57,132 nt of DNA from the NCBI GenBank assembly GCA_009193035.1, contig SWDT01000673.1, positions 1 to 57,132 of the forward strand, read 5' to 3'. The translations under genes and the position numbers were made by a program. Positions 1-11,537 of this stretch are shown piece by piece; position 1 is the stretch's first letter; each line of letters starts with the position of its first letter. The stretch is from Halicephalobus mephisto (lineage: Eukaryota; Nematoda; Chromadorea; Rhabditida; Panagrolaimidae). The notes under the pieces were generated by a model. The model was not told where the DNA came from, did no database searches, and saw only the letters and a list, made by a program, of their open reading frames with translations.

Positions 1-185
1 GAATAATAGTCCTAATATTGTCGATATATTCTTCTTCTGGAACAATCTTTAAGAGTTTCTTTTTTCGTATTCAGAATTTTCGGACCGACATGGACGACCT
101 GATTTTTCCTCGAAGATTTAGGTACTTTTGGGACCGCAAATAAAGCATCACTTTCCTTGAATTGTTCACTAGTCGAATCACTCAT
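1..185 (-). CDS. Splicing-factor ESS-2/DGCR14-like, N-terminal fragment
   Basis: The minus-strand ATG is at 185-183 and the gene runs off the left edge. The first ~45 codons are acidic then basic (FAVPKVPK, VVHVGPK). A second frame then carries KIVPEEEYIDNIRTII, which resembles the conserved segment of ESS-2/DGCR14 that precedes its RDFFP motif; ESS-2 is a nuclear spliceosome-associated protein. The two segments are in different frames. The switch falls at a run of six T (plus strand 60-65) and a one-base length change there would join them, so I suspect a sequencing indel. The gene is divergent from the TXNDC9-like gene, with about 200 bp between start codons. The family call rests on one short motif and is tentative. 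Confidence 0.5.
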
Positions 186-385
186 TTTCACAAAAAAAAT
201 ATATCAAAAAATTTAAAAAAAAAGAATTTCGAAATCGACGAAGAAAAAAGAAAAAATAAAGAACGCTGAAATCTGGTCCCGAAACGAAAAATAACACGGA
301 ATTCAACTTGAAGTTCTCCGATAATAATCTTTATTTCTATTTACCTAATTGGATTTTATTATTTTGCTTTTTTATTTATATTAAA

Positions 386-1036
386 ATGTCTGAACAAATG
401 ATTGCTGAACAACTTCTGAAAGCTGCCAAAGCAGTGGAAAACAAGTTGATGCAGAAATCGAAAGGTTGGACAACCTTGACGATGAAGGCCTCGAGGAAAT
501 CCGTAGAAACAGAATTGCTCAGATGAAAAGAAGCTGCCAGCAAACGACAGGTAGGATTAGGATTAATTTTTGAAGGTTTTTGATATATGGATTTTCCCAG
601 GAACAGACGCGAACGGACACGGTCGAGTCCAGGAACTGGCCAATGGAAACGATTTCTTCGAAGCAGGAAAGAAATCGGAGAAAGTCGTATGTCATTTCTT
701 CCTACCCACCGTCAGGAAATGCGAAGTCGTGGACGCCTGCTTCGAGAAGTTAGCTCCAGTCCATTTTGGAACCAGATTCGTCAAAATTAATGCAGAAAAA
801 GTAATTTTTCCTTAAATTCACAATAAAATCCACTTTTTCAGGTCCCGAATCTGATCAAAATGCTTAGAATCACCATATCCCGAACATCTGCGTTATTGTT
901 GAGAACAAGATCGTCAACTATTCGGGTAACGGACGAATCGGGGTCGGACAAAGAAAAACTTCTCGTTCACATCGAAAAATGGCTTCTGAATCAGAACGGA
1001 ATCGAGAAACTCGCTGTCAGCAGAGGACGGAATTGA
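386..1036 (+). CDS. TXNDC9-like thioredoxin-domain protein, frame-broken
   Basis: Three exons can be drawn: 386-550, 601-800 and 842-1036. The product resembles TXNDC9 (phosducin-like thioredoxin-fold co-chaperone of the TCP1/CCT complex, cytosolic). Recognisable parts in order are an N-terminal helix (MSEQMIAEQLLKAAKAVENK), then LDDEGLEEI, NDFFEAGKKSEKVVCHFF, FGTRFVKINAEK and a C-terminal EKWLLNQNGIEKL. These lie in different frames: a shift follows VENK (near 450), the junction of exons 1-2 reads better with compensating shifts, and exon 3 changes frame near 870-960 (VIVENKIVNY is in another frame). Splice sites are good and conserved residues persist, so assembly indels near a contig end are as likely as a decaying gene. 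The stop lies 86 bp from the stop of the convergent kinase gene. Confidence 0.6.
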
Positions 1037-1122
1037 TTCTACGGCTTACTGTATGTGATCTCCAAACTAATACCGTCCAAAATTTTATTTATTGCTTGAA
1101 ATTTTACTCGCTTTTTCGGGAA

Positions 1123-4100
1123 TTAAATTTTGGCATTTACAGTATCACAACAGACTTTGGTAGGGGTCACTTCCTCCGGAGTAAAGGGGTTTTTGATGAT
1201 TTTTGGTTTGGTATCTCGATTTTTGGCAGATTGCGGATAAGCAGGGGGCGGCTCGTTCAGGTGTCTCGCGTGGAAATTCTGGAGCTCGGCTAACTTCTGC
1301 TAAATAAGTCCTAAATTACAGTACTTTAGTTTAGATAAACCTACTTGAAGCAAAGCCATCTGGGATTCATGGCCTTTGAATGTTTTACTTTGTTGCTGAA
1401 CTTGTTGCTTCAATTTTTCGTTTTTCAAGAAGAAGCTGTTTTTCAGTTTCCTGGCATCTGAATCCACAAAAGCAACTTTAATCGGATTCTTTTTGGTTTT
1501 CATCTAAATTAAAAAAATTATAGAAATTAAAAAAGTATTTATAAAATAATTCGAAGACGAATTCTTAGAAGTTTTTAGAAACTACAGTAACCCAGATGAG
1601 GATTCTAATTTTAGATAACTGTAATTTCGTAATCGATACAAAAAATTAAATATTTTTTTTATAAAATAATCTCGAGACGAATTCTTAGAAGTTTTCAAAA
1701 TTACAGTAACCTAAGTGGAGATTTCATAATCGATATGAAAATTAAAAATGAACTTTTTAGTAAAATAGTCTCGAAACGAATTCTTAGAAGTTCTCAAACT
1801 TACGTTGGTTTATAATTTTTAATTCTAGATGACGATTATTTCGTAATTTTATGATTTCGAGATTCATTTTTTTGAAGAATATTTTTTAGATGAATTTAGA
1901 AATTCTAAATTGAATTATATAAAATATAAAACTCCTATCTATCCTCTAAGGTCAGTAGTTACATTTCAAAGTACTTTTTCGACTTCGATAGGATCATTCG
2001 TGTTTGAACCTCAAATTTGGAAATTAAACATTATCAAAATCACGAAAGAAAAAATTATATATATAAAAAGAAAAATATCGGTTTTGAACGAAAAAAAATA
2101 TTTTTCTCCGTTTCATCGACAGTGGTAGCAACCCGCTGGTCGGGCATTTACCGTATTTTGTACAGTACTCAAATAGGTTTCAAAAATTCGACACTACAGT
2201 ATCCCTATTGAAAACTGATTATTTTGATTACTTCAAAATTAAAAAACCTCACATAATGATCGTAACTTAAAACTTGGGAATCGTTGAGTTCGTTCTGTAT
2301 CCAAGTGGGACGGTTTCTGAAGCCTGAAGCTCCGGAGCGATCTCCGTCTTTTCCCGTGTCTACAGTAACCAACGAAGAAGACTTATTTTTTTCAGATACC
2401 GGAGAAGGATTAGGAGCAGTGTTGATGACACAAAGGACCCGTTTACCGTTCCCGGCGAGTTGGGACAATTTAATGAAAGGTTTGTTGCCTTGGGGGTTCC
2501 TGGTGGAATCAAGTCTCAGAACCAAGGTCGGAACAGAACAAATGTCTTCTTCCAAATCTTCATCCAACTTTGATTTTTCGAAAACGGCCAATGTTTTTTC
2601 GCTGATTTTGATCGATCTTTAGGTGACGTTACAGTATCCCGAGGAAGGGTCCTCCGCTCTCCAGGAGAAGACGATCTTTCAATTTCCAAGTCTTCAATGG
2701 TCACAGTCTCGTCTGATTTCTTTCTAGTCCCACGAGTGCCCCAGAAGTAAAGTTCGTTATCTCCAGTGACTACGGTAGTGAATCCAGTTCCACAAACTAA
2801 TTGCTAAAAAAATTTCAAAATTTTATCAATTTCAAAAATTCTTTCAATTTTTCAAATTTTATTAATTTAAAGAATTTTAAAATTATTTCTATTATTTTAA
2901 AAATTTTTTTTTTTTTTATTTTTAATTTTTATTATTTTAAAATCATTTTTATTTATTTTTAATTTTTTTTAAAATTATTTTTTATTATTTTTGATTTTTT
3001 TAAAATTATTTTATTTATTTTAATTTAACTTACTACACAGGCTTTGGCACAAAGTGCCTTGACTGGTCTGAAGGCCATCCAGTAGTCGACGGACTGACGA
3101 TGCCCGAGGCCGAGTTCTGCGTACTTGTTCCTTCCAAAAACATGAACATGTCCGTTTTCCAACAACACTAAAATAAAACGAAAATTAATATTTATGCAAT
3201 TTACAGTAAAAGTGAAAAAAATAAATCATTTGTGAAATTTTTAAAAATTAAAAATTAATTTTTGAAAAAAATGAATTAAATCATAATTATTAATTTTTAA
3301 AAAATAAAATTCCGAAAATTTTATGAAATTTGAAACTTAATAAATAAGACAATTTAAAAAAATTTTTAATTTTAAATTTTATTAAAATTTTTAAAATTTA
3401 TGTTTCAAAAAAATGAACTTCAAAAAAAATGAATTAAATCATAATTATTTATTTTTAAAAAATAAAATTCAGAAAATTTCACAAAAATTCTAAAAAAGTG
3501 GAAATCTTATAAAAGATTTTTTTAATTTTAGGACTTTTCTAAAATCTTTCAGAATCTAATTTTCGAAAAAATTCAATTTTTGAAAATAATATCACAAGGA
3601 TAAATTATCCAAAAAATGAATTTCGAAGAATTTTATCGAGATCGAAATCCCAAGGGCAAGAAAATCCTACGTAAGATTCGCTTGACATTGTGGGATGAGA
3701 AATCAACTTTCGTTCTGAATTCCCCGAAGACCGAAATGAACTCGTCCGGATTTCGGTACAACTTTACTTTCGTCTGGAACTCAACCCAAGAGAAAAACTA
3801 ACTGGACTCCCATCGCGAAAGTCCCTAGTGACCGTAACAAAATAAATCAATTACCAGTAAGGGTAATAGTAAAAAAACTGAATAAAAATTATTTGAAATC
3901 TTCTCACGGAAAATTTCGTAATTTTAAACAAGACATGAACTACCTTCCATCACAAAAATCTTGAAGAGGTTACGGTACACAAAAAAAACGTAACTTTTAA
4001 TCTGATAACGATTGCGAAATATGACGAAATCGTCACATTTTTCATGAATATTTGACATTTGTGACGAAAATTGTAACGAAATAGTGACGATTTGCATTTG

Positions 4101-7100
4101 TTACTGTGCCAAAAGTTACGTTTTTTTGTGTATAGTAGTTCACATGGGAATTTAAAATTGACGTGTAATGTTCACAGGTTTTCTGAAATCATGATTAACT
4201 GAATGGAATGAACACGTAAGAGTTCCTGATTACGGTTTCAGATTGTTTGATTCTGAGTAAAACCGATGGCAGAGTTGTATTCCAACAGAAAATTTATTTT
4301 AACTAAATATAGTCAACGTGTTTGGACCATGTTTGTTTCCAGTTAAAAAGGTATTAGTAAGTTGATTATACTCAGTTAAAATAAATCTTCTGTTGGAATA
4401 CAATTCTGCCATCGATTGCAATCAGTTAGAATCAAACAATGTAAAACCATAATCAGGAACTCTTACGTGTTCATTCCATTCAGTTAAACTGGACTTCAGG
4501 AAATCTGTGTCAGAAATAGACGTAATCGAGTTTGCTTGATTATGCTCAGTTACAAGAGACTGCAAATTATCTGTATTGAATTTGCAATAAATTCAGCCTA
4601 GTCCTAAGCACCCTCCGGAAACGACTGACATCACAAAACTAATAATGATTAACCTGGTTATTTACACAGGTACTCCGTAATTACTTGTAATTGAACACAC
4701 TCGATTATACTCATCGGGTGTATTAAACCCAAAATGAACATACGATCATAACTCTCTTTTTCATTTTTTCAGTTACAAGTGATTATGGATCATCTGTGTA
4801 CCAATGCGAGTGACTTCCACGCAGAAACAATATCCGAATATCATCATCAATTCCCGCAGCGAATTCCCTAATAGTCAAGACAACTCGCTCGTTTACCAGT
4901 AGAAATAAAAGATGTAAAAATGAACTTAATTTTTGTCACAAATTCCCCAATAATTAAGCAAATTCGCTTATTTACGAATAGGAATGAAATTTCATTCACA
5001 AAAAATTCCAAATTCTTAGTAATATTAATCCAAATATTTTTACAATTAATATTATTTTCCTTGCTTTTTACTGTAATTTTGAGTGTTAGAAACGAAGCAG
5101 AAGTAATATGATAACCTGTGCTAGAACTACAAAAAAAAGTGCAATTTCTGTGATAAATCTTAACATCTAACAACCGAGAACGTCAGTAATGCTTTACAGT
5201 ATTCTGCGCTCTTTGAGATTCAGATTATCGCCTCAGGTGCTCTCTTTTTAGTCTAGTTTCTGTCCTAATAGTAATCTAATAATAGATAGGATTGTATTAA
5301 TTAAAAATCAGCTGTTAAGATAGAAAACAGAAATAATATAATAACCTGTGCTAGAACTACAAAAAAAGTGCAATTTCTATAATAAATCTTAGCATCTAAC
5401 AACCGAGAACCTCAGTCACGCTTTACAGTATTCTGCGCTCTTTGAGATTCAAGTTATCTCTTCGGACTCTTTCTTTTTAGTCTAGTTCCTGTCTCAACTG
5501 TGAAATTTCCGAATTACCGTACAAATATATTATGAAGACCATCTTGTAGAGTTCTAGAGAGAATTACAAACTATTTCACATCCCTGGGGGTACCCCCTTA
5601 CCTCCACTGTGATAGCGACTCAAGCTGACATCCACGATTCTGGATTGGAAGGCCTTCACTGCCTTCGGCTCCAGGATGTTCTCAACTTCCCGCTGAAATT
5701 ACAGTAACCAATTTGAAGTTAAAATTGTTTTTGAATTAAAATAAATACCTTTGTGGTTTTGACGTGGGCGAAGAACCCCATCCGAGTGTTCAAGTTTAGT
5801 TTGTTGAACCTATTTGAACCCATGGCAATCATTGTTCCACAACTAGTGATTAAAGCTGTACAGTCTGGCCCGCATTTGACATTGATTACAAACAAGTGAG
5901 CCGGAATATCGATCTGGATTAAGTAAAATTAAATTTTAAATCAACTATAAAATTCTGTGGAAGTTTCTAGAATCTTCGATAATCTAATAAATAATTTTCA
6001 AACTGTCGAAGATTGAATAGAAACTTTTGAGATTTTTTAAAATTCAATATAATCTTCGATAATCTAATAGAAGATTCTCAAATTGTCGAAGATCTTACGG
6101 GAACTTCTGAAATTTTCTAAAATCTAATAAAATCTTCGTTAATCTAATAGAAGATTCTTAAATTGTCGAAGATCTAATAGAAACTTCTGAGATTTTCTAA
6201 AATCTAATAGAATCTTCAAGAATCTAATAAATAATTCTTAAATTATCAAAGATCTGATGGAAACTTTTGAGATTTCCTAAAACCTAATAAAATCTTCGTT
6301 AATCTAATAAAGAATTCTAAAATATTCGAAATTTTTTAGATATTTTTCGAGTGTCTCGGAATTTCTACGAGATTTCGAAATCTCGTAGAAATTTTATAAC
6401 GTCCTAGAATCCAATAGAAGATTTCAAACTTTTCTAAAATTTCGTGAAAATTTTTAGAATCTCATGTAAGCTTTTTTAATTTTTTAGAATCCGGCGCAAA
6501 TTTAGAATATCTGAAATCTCGATTTTTAAAAATTCGCGTCGAGAAAATTCCATAAAAATCACTAATTTTTAATTTTTAAAATGGTAAAATTTTGGGATCA
6601 AGATACGAAATCTTGGATTCTGGAAATTTCTAGAAAATTCCAAGAATTCATTTTGGACATGATTTCGTAATACCGTTCATTTTCGATTTTTACAATGGTT
6701 ACCTTCTTGGGTGTGTAGATGTGATCGGTGTTTCCAGTCCCCAATTGACCGTATTCCCCGCTTCCCCAGACGAAAACTTGTCCACCTCCACAAACTGCGG
6801 CTGTGTGCTCATCTCCGGCACTGAGATCCACGATATCCTCTCTCAGCAGACTGTCGATCAACTTGGGTTTTAGCCAGTCTTCGTTGGTTCTTCCGTTCCC
6901 CAAGTACTTCCGATGACCGCAGACCATGGCTATTCCTCGATCTCCACAGAAAACACTGAAATGAGCTCCACAGGCGATCTTGTTGATGTCTTTTCCCTCG
7001 AGGGATTCAACTCGAGTAGGGTAAGGCCGAGGACGACGGTCCCCAACTCCTAATTGACCGTATCGATTCTCGCCCCAGGCATAGACGACGTTATCGAAGG

Positions 7101-9592
7101 TCAGGAGGACTTGGTGACTAGGACCTATTGCTAACTGAAATACCGTAATTTAATATCAAAAATAGAAAAATTCGAAAATTTTACTGTAAAAAAAATTTTT
7201 TTTTGAAAAAATGGAGGATTTTAATTTTTTGAAATAATATAGTTTTTATATTTTTTAAAAAAATGAGATTTCTAATTTCAAAAAAAATAATTTTTTTATA
7301 ATCATATGTTTTCAAATATTTGGGATAATTTTAAATATTTTTTTAAAATTAATCAAATTATCCAACTTTGGTCCTGACACGAAAAGTAGTCATTTCTTCT
7401 TACAGTATGCTCGACGACTTCTGAATCCATTTTTGATTATTTTTACATCTGCTAACTCTCTATATCTTCCTCTACTAAATACAGAAACAACCAAAAACGG
7501 ATTCAGAAGTCGTCAAAAATACTGTAAAAAAAGTAACTTTTTTTCGCGTCAGGACCAAAATTGAAAGATATATTTTTTTACTGTTCAAAATCCAACCTGT
7601 TTGACCCTTATTTTACTCGGCAGATTTGGCACTGCTAATAAGGTTACTTGGGCTACGTCAAACTCATACAAAGCAGAATGACAATCTCTCGGATCTTTGT
7701 CGATGAATCTTTTGTTGCCGAAGGCATTGCCCTTCTTTCCTCTCTTCCTCGTCACGACCATCAAAGCCTGAGCTGCACTGGGTCTGTCGTCGGGATCCAC
7801 TTTGAGCATATCTCTGACTAACAACTTCAAATCGTTACTGTAGGGACCTTTTATCTGTTCGTAATCCGCTTTGACGATTTTCCCGACGAGAGCCGGGAGA
7901 TTAGTTCCTTCGAAAGTCTTCTGAAGACAGGCCATTTCATACAGTATACATCCCAAGGCCCAGATGTCGCTCTTTGCGTTGTAGGACCTTCCTTCGCACA
8001 TCTCCGGACTGATGTAGTAAGGCGTTCCGACGACGGTCTGCGCCCCCGCAAGTCGGGTTTCCGTCCCCATGATCTTAGAAATCCCAAAATCCCCTATTTT
8101 CACATGTTCTTCTCGAGTCAGAAAAATGTTGGCAGTTTTCAAGTCTCGATGAAGAACATTATTGTCATGGAGATAAGCAACGGCACTCAGCATCTGCTCG
8201 AACATGTACATTATTTCGGATTCCGGGAGGTACTCTAGCCTTCTAGCAAGGAACTGGGCCAAGGTCCTAAAATCAGTGGATTACTGTAAGTCAAATATAG
8301 TACTTCTGGTCAAAATTACTGTAGCTATAATATTTCGAAATTTTCTGAATTTTTTGAAGATTTTCGAAAATTCCAGAATCTACAGGAAACTAAAAACGTC
8401 TAAAATTAGGATTCTGGAAGTTCCTGAAGTCCTAGAAATTCTTGTTGAAGAATTTCAAAAAATTACTTTTAATGTTGTTTTACATTATACTTGTGTCTAT
8501 TCTTAATAAAAAACATAACAGGAACGATACAATTAAGTTTTTACAAAATAATTTTCAAAAATGTGTAACTTTAAAATAATTGCTGATTTTACACAAAATT
8601 ATCTGGATAATCTCAAAACGAAAACTATTTTAGTCATATTACTGCGAAAATTAAAAGTATATTTTTATAAAATAATCTCGAAATGAATTCTTAGAAGTTT
8701 TTAGAAACTACAGTAACCTAAGTGGAGATTTCATAATCGATATGAAAATGAAAAATGAACTTTTTAGTAAAATAGTCTCGAGATGAATTCTTAGAAGTTT
8801 TTAGGAACTACAGTAACCTAAATGAGGATTCTAATTTTAGACAATTGTAATTTCGTAATCGATATGAAAATTAAAAAATGAATTTTTTAAAAATATTCTC
8901 GAGATGAATTCTTAGAAACTACAGTAACTTAAGTGGGGATTTCATAATTGATGTAAAAATTAAAAAATGAACTTTTGAACAGAATTATCTTGAATTTCCA
9001 GAAACTAAATTATTCTACGTAAAAATTTTGGTTTTGCATCATGATTATTTCGTAATTTTATAAATTTCGAAATCAGTATTTTAAAAATGCATTCTTCTTA
9101 GATGGATATAGACTCCTGGATTGGGGTACATAACCCTCTGTCCGTATTCGAAGGTTCATAATTACATACGAAATTATTTATGAAAAAGTTTAAAAAAAAA
9201 TTAAAAGTAATTTCGCAAAAAATCGGATTTTTTAAAATTACTTAATTTTTGAATTTTAGTACTCACCCTCCGTCGGCATATTCCATCTCGATCATCAATA
9301 TGCCGTCTTCCTCGAAGGAATCGTAGTAGCTGATGATGTGGGGATGATCCATTTTGGAGAGCAAAGCCACTTCGTTCAGGGCCAATTGTCGTTCTGTGGC
9401 CGAAAGTTCGTGCATGTTTATCTCCTTAATCACGACCAAACTGTCGTCGTCTTTCCTTCTGTACAAGATAGCACTTCCAAAAGATCCTTTTCCAACGGTT
9501 TTTATTCTTTCATATCCGCTCACGGTCGAGCTTATCCTCGAGTGGGTCGAGGAGGTCGTCGTTGACTCTGTTCTTCTCTTTGGTTTTTTCAT
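1123..9592 (-). CDS. NEK8/NEK9-type NIMA-family kinase with RCC1 repeats
   Basis: Nine exons join in phase: 9592-9267, 8266-7597, 7134-6703, 5913-5749, 5692-5602, 3167-3034, 2803-2253, 1503-1345 and 1299-1123, giving about 901 residues (human NEK9 is ~980). Exons 1-2 hold the kinase domain: glycine loop GKGSFGSA, VVIKEINM lysine, HRDLKTANI catalytic loop, DFGISK, GTPYYISPE activation segment. Exons 3-7 encode RCC1 blades (WGENRYGQLGVGD, WGSGEYGQLGTG, FGRNKYAELGLG, FWGTRG). The tail has a coiled coil (NEKLKQQVQQQ through QMALLQQKLAEL) and a proline-rich end, which is the NEK9 rather than NEK8 layout. NEK8/9 relatives act at microtubules, cilia or endocytosis; nematode members are called NEKL. 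The ATG sits directly behind TTTTAG, as expected for SL1 trans-splicing. Exon 2803-2253 needs one extra base at an A6 run (near 2595-2600) to stay open. Confidence 0.88.
1540..1810. repeat. Intronic tandem repeat, ~100-bp unit
   Basis: About three diverged units carry TCTCGAGACGAATTC, TTAGAAGTTTT, CTACAGTAACC and TCATAATCGATATGAAAA. The same unit recurs as about four copies at 8655-8990 in the first intron of the same kinase gene. It contains the TACAGTAA motif scattered through the introns here. It is noncoding in both places. Confidence 0.7.
2810..3030. repeat. AT-only low-complexity intron
   Basis: This kinase intron is almost entirely T/A runs (ATTTTTAATTTTT-type blocks). No motif other than the flanking splice sites is visible. 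Confidence 0.7.
3977..4131. mobile_element. 155-bp MITE-like palindromic element, copy 1
   Basis: Left end ACACAAAAAAAACGTAACTT and right end AAGTTACGTTTTTTTGTGT form ~20-bp terminal inverted repeats. The interior holds CGTCACATTTTTCATGAAT and ATTTGACATTTGTGACG. The same interior is found at 16631-16775 in an intron of the zinc-finger gene. There is no ORF, so this would be a non-autonomous element. Target-site duplications are not obvious. Confidence 0.65.
4176..4512. mobile_element. ~330-bp fold-back inverted repeat
   Basis: The left arm (ACTGAATGGAATGAACACGT, AAGAGTTCCTGATTACGG, GTTGTATTCCAACAGAA) is repeated in reverse complement in the right arm (TTCTGTTGGAATACAA, AATCAGGAACTCTTACGTG, TTCATTCCATTCAGTT). 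Only ~70 bp of loop separates the arms. Transcribed as part of the 2.4-kb kinase intron 5692/3167, it would form a long hairpin. It looks like a fold-back DNA transposon or MITE. Confidence 0.75.
4513..5098. other. Intronic stretch without recognised feature
   Basis: This is part of the large kinase intron. A weakly repeated ~50-bp block (AATTCCCTAATAGTCAAGAC near 4860 and AATTCCCCAATAATTAAGCA near 4940) suggests an old local duplication. The small open frames on both strands show no conserved character. Confidence 0.5.
5099..5496. repeat. Direct duplication of a ~168-bp block
   Basis: 5099-5266 and 5327-5496 are near-identical copies. Both contain ATAACCTGTGCTAGAACTAC, TCTAACAACCGAGAAC, CTTTACAGTATTCTGCGCTC and TTTTTAGTCTAGTT. 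About 60 bp separates them. They lie in the kinase intron and show no coding potential. Confidence 0.8.
5965..6330. repeat. Tandem repeat, ~80-bp unit, ~4.5 copies
   Basis: Units start with AATCTTCGATAATCTAATA, pass through AATTGTCGAAGATCTAATAG and end in TGAGATTTTCTAAAATC. Copies begin near 5965, 6049, 6130, 6210 and 6290. The array fills most of the kinase intron between exons 6703 and 5913. Confidence 0.75.
7365..7562. mobile_element. ~200-bp inverted-repeat (MITE-like) element
   Basis: Left arm TTTGGTCCTGACACGAAAAG then GACGACTTCTGAATCC; right arm GGATTCAGAAGTCGTC then CGCGTCAGGACCAAA. The arms are near-perfect reverse complements around a short AT-rich centre containing CTCTCTATATCTTCC. 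It sits in the intron between kinase exons 2 and 3. Confidence 0.7.
8655..8990. repeat. Second array of the ~100-bp intronic repeat
   Basis: About four units of the same sequence as 1540-1810 (TCTCGAGATGAATTCTTAG, ACTACAGTAACCTAAGTGG, TTTCATAATCGATATG). The array is in kinase intron 1, so the two arrays lie in different introns of one gene. Confidence 0.7.
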
Positions 9593-10998
9593 CTAAAATT
9601 AGTAAATTTCACAATATTAAAAACAGTAATTCCGTAAAAATAAAACTACTCTGCCTTCGGAAGCCCATCATCAGGTCCCGTTGCCCAGCAGCAGACCAGT
9701 CTTTCCAGTTTCACGTCTGGCAAAAATGGCAAAGCAAACTCGGAAATGAAACGCCAGATTTGTACGTACTTTAGTGAGTAAAACTGGTCGGTAACAAAGT
9801 TTCTCATTCAGAGTAGGGACTTTTGTATCATTCAGGACCTTTTTCGTGTCGAGAATCAAAATCAAAAATTATATAAAATTCAATTTTTTAAACAAAAATT
9901 TTGTAAAATTTGCATCTCCAGGACCCAACGATAAAAAACATAGTTCATAATTTAGTAATCTTTAGAAAAAAATTTAAAAAAAATTTTTAAATTTAAAAAA
10001 ATAAAAAAATAAAAAATATTTTTAAATTTAAAAAAATTAAAATTTCTTTAAAAACTAAGAAATTTTTAAAAATAAAAAATTTTCTAAATTAAAAAATATT
10101 TAAAATTTTAAAGAATTTTTGAAATATTTTAAAAATAAAAAAATTTTCAAATTTTAAAGTTATTAAATTTTATTAATTTATGGTCTCGAAACGAAAATAC
10201 TTTAATTACCGTATTTTTCTGTTTTTATTCAAAATCAATTTTTTCTACGATCACGACTTCCGACAAGATTACGGTAAAAAATTATTTATTTTTAATTTCA
10301 AATCTCGAAGCGAAAATTATTTAATTTAGAAAAATTAAATTTGACGTTTAAAATTATTTCCGGTAATTTGCGAATTTTCAATAATTTTAAATTTTTCACG
10401 AGGGAGATTTTATTAATTTCAAATCTCATCACGAAAATTATTTTTTTTAAATATTTTTTAATTGAAAATTTTAAAATTAAATATAGTTTATTAATTTTTT
10501 AAAATTTTTTATGCAATTTTCGTGTTGAGAAAATTTTCAAAATATTCCTTACTCTTGCCACGAAAACTTAATTTTTGAGTTTTGTTGTTTAATTTCGATT
10601 TTTTAATTATAAACTTCTAAATTCAAAAATGTCTAATATTAAAATTTATTTTTTTCGAATTTTTTATTTAATTTTCGTGTTGAGAAAATTTTCAAAATTT
10701 TCTTCATTCCTACCACGAAAACTTTTTAATTATAAAATTTCAAATTGAATAACAATTTTGTTAAATTTTTTATGCAATTTTCGAACTGGAAAAATTTTCG
10801 AAATATTCCTCACTCTTGCCACGAAAACGTAATTTTTGAATTTTGTTGTTTAATTTTCGATTTTTTAATTATAAACTTCTGAGTCATTAAAAACTTTATT
10901 TTATGCAATTTTCGTGTTGGGAAAATTTTCAAAATATTCCTTGCTCTTGCTACGGAAATTGCGTGATTCTTTTCATTTTTCGATATTTTCAATTTTTT
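9593..10998. other. Intergenic AT-rich region with dispersed repeats
   Basis: 9650-9780 is GC-richer and one plus frame reads like coding sequence (SAFGSPSSGPVAQQQTS then FTSGKNGKANSEMKRQICTY, stop near 9781), but I see no acceptor or partner exon. 9860-10480 is A/T homopolymer-like sequence. 10505-10960 holds four copies, 100-160 bp apart, of a block with CAATTTTCGTGTTGAGAAAA and CTTGCCACGAAAAC. The TCGTGTTGAGA motif is a dispersed intronic or intergenic repeat seen elsewhere in this window. Confidence 0.5.
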
Positions 10999-11510
10999 TA
11001 AAATAAAGATTTTTTCCAATTTTTTCTTTATTTTGCAAGCACTCCAACAAGTTTCTGTTCTGATTCCCCAAAGACCACCCCATCTTTTGTACAAGAGCCA
11101 TCTGGCGAGAGAAATACTGTTTTATGTAAAAGTTGTGTCCCGCAATTTAATTAAATTGTCCACTTGTGCGGCATTAATTATTTTGGTCTTTTGCGCGATG
11201 GAAAAACAACTCGCTTCTCCTTCTCGACGACAGTTGGCACTAATAGCCAGAGTATTACCCTCGGGGGTTGTGTTGAAGCTGGTCATAAAACGAGGTCGCC
11301 GATCGAGAATTCCCTTCTGACTCTCAGACGGAATCTAATCAGCCCGCGAGATGGTCTGGTCCCAAAGGGAATTTCTTCAACCGCTGTTTTCATTTGCGCG
11401 AGAGCTTCTGTTGTCCATCTCCTGGGAGCTTTCTCAAGAGCCAAAATGGGCCGGACTAACTGAGCCGCTCTGGAACGACCCGGGAAGCCAGAAATGAAAA
11501 TTGTCCCTTC
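10999..11510 (-). CDS. Unrecognised coding region, partial model
   Basis: On the minus strand one frame reads FISGFPGRSRAAQLV, KAPRRWTTEALAQMKTAVEE, IPFGTRPSRGLIRF and FSIGDLV. A second frame continues TSFNTTPEGNTLAISANCRR and ASCFSIAQKTKIINAAQ. A 47-nt intron (GTGGAC...AAACAG) then leads to YFSRQMALVQKMGWSLGNQN and LLECLQNK. The first frame switch is at a T4 run (plus-strand A4 at 11287-11290); one extra base would give GDLVFMTSFN. GC content and codon use are well above the surroundings. No in-frame ATG precedes the first segment before a stop, so the start is unclear. I do not recognise the family. The region is divergent from the zinc-finger gene whose ATG is at 11538. Confidence 0.45.
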
Positions 11511-11537
11511 GATTCGATTCTGATCTCTTGTTCAACA

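Noticed and set aside
386..1036. Calling the TXNDC9-like gene a pseudogene outright
   Set aside because: Splice sites and conserved residues remain and neighbouring conserved genes show similar indels, so sequencing error is an equal explanation.
3616..3801. 61-codon plus-strand frame in the kinase intron
   Set aside because: No homology recognised and no splice or promoter context. I treat it as chance.
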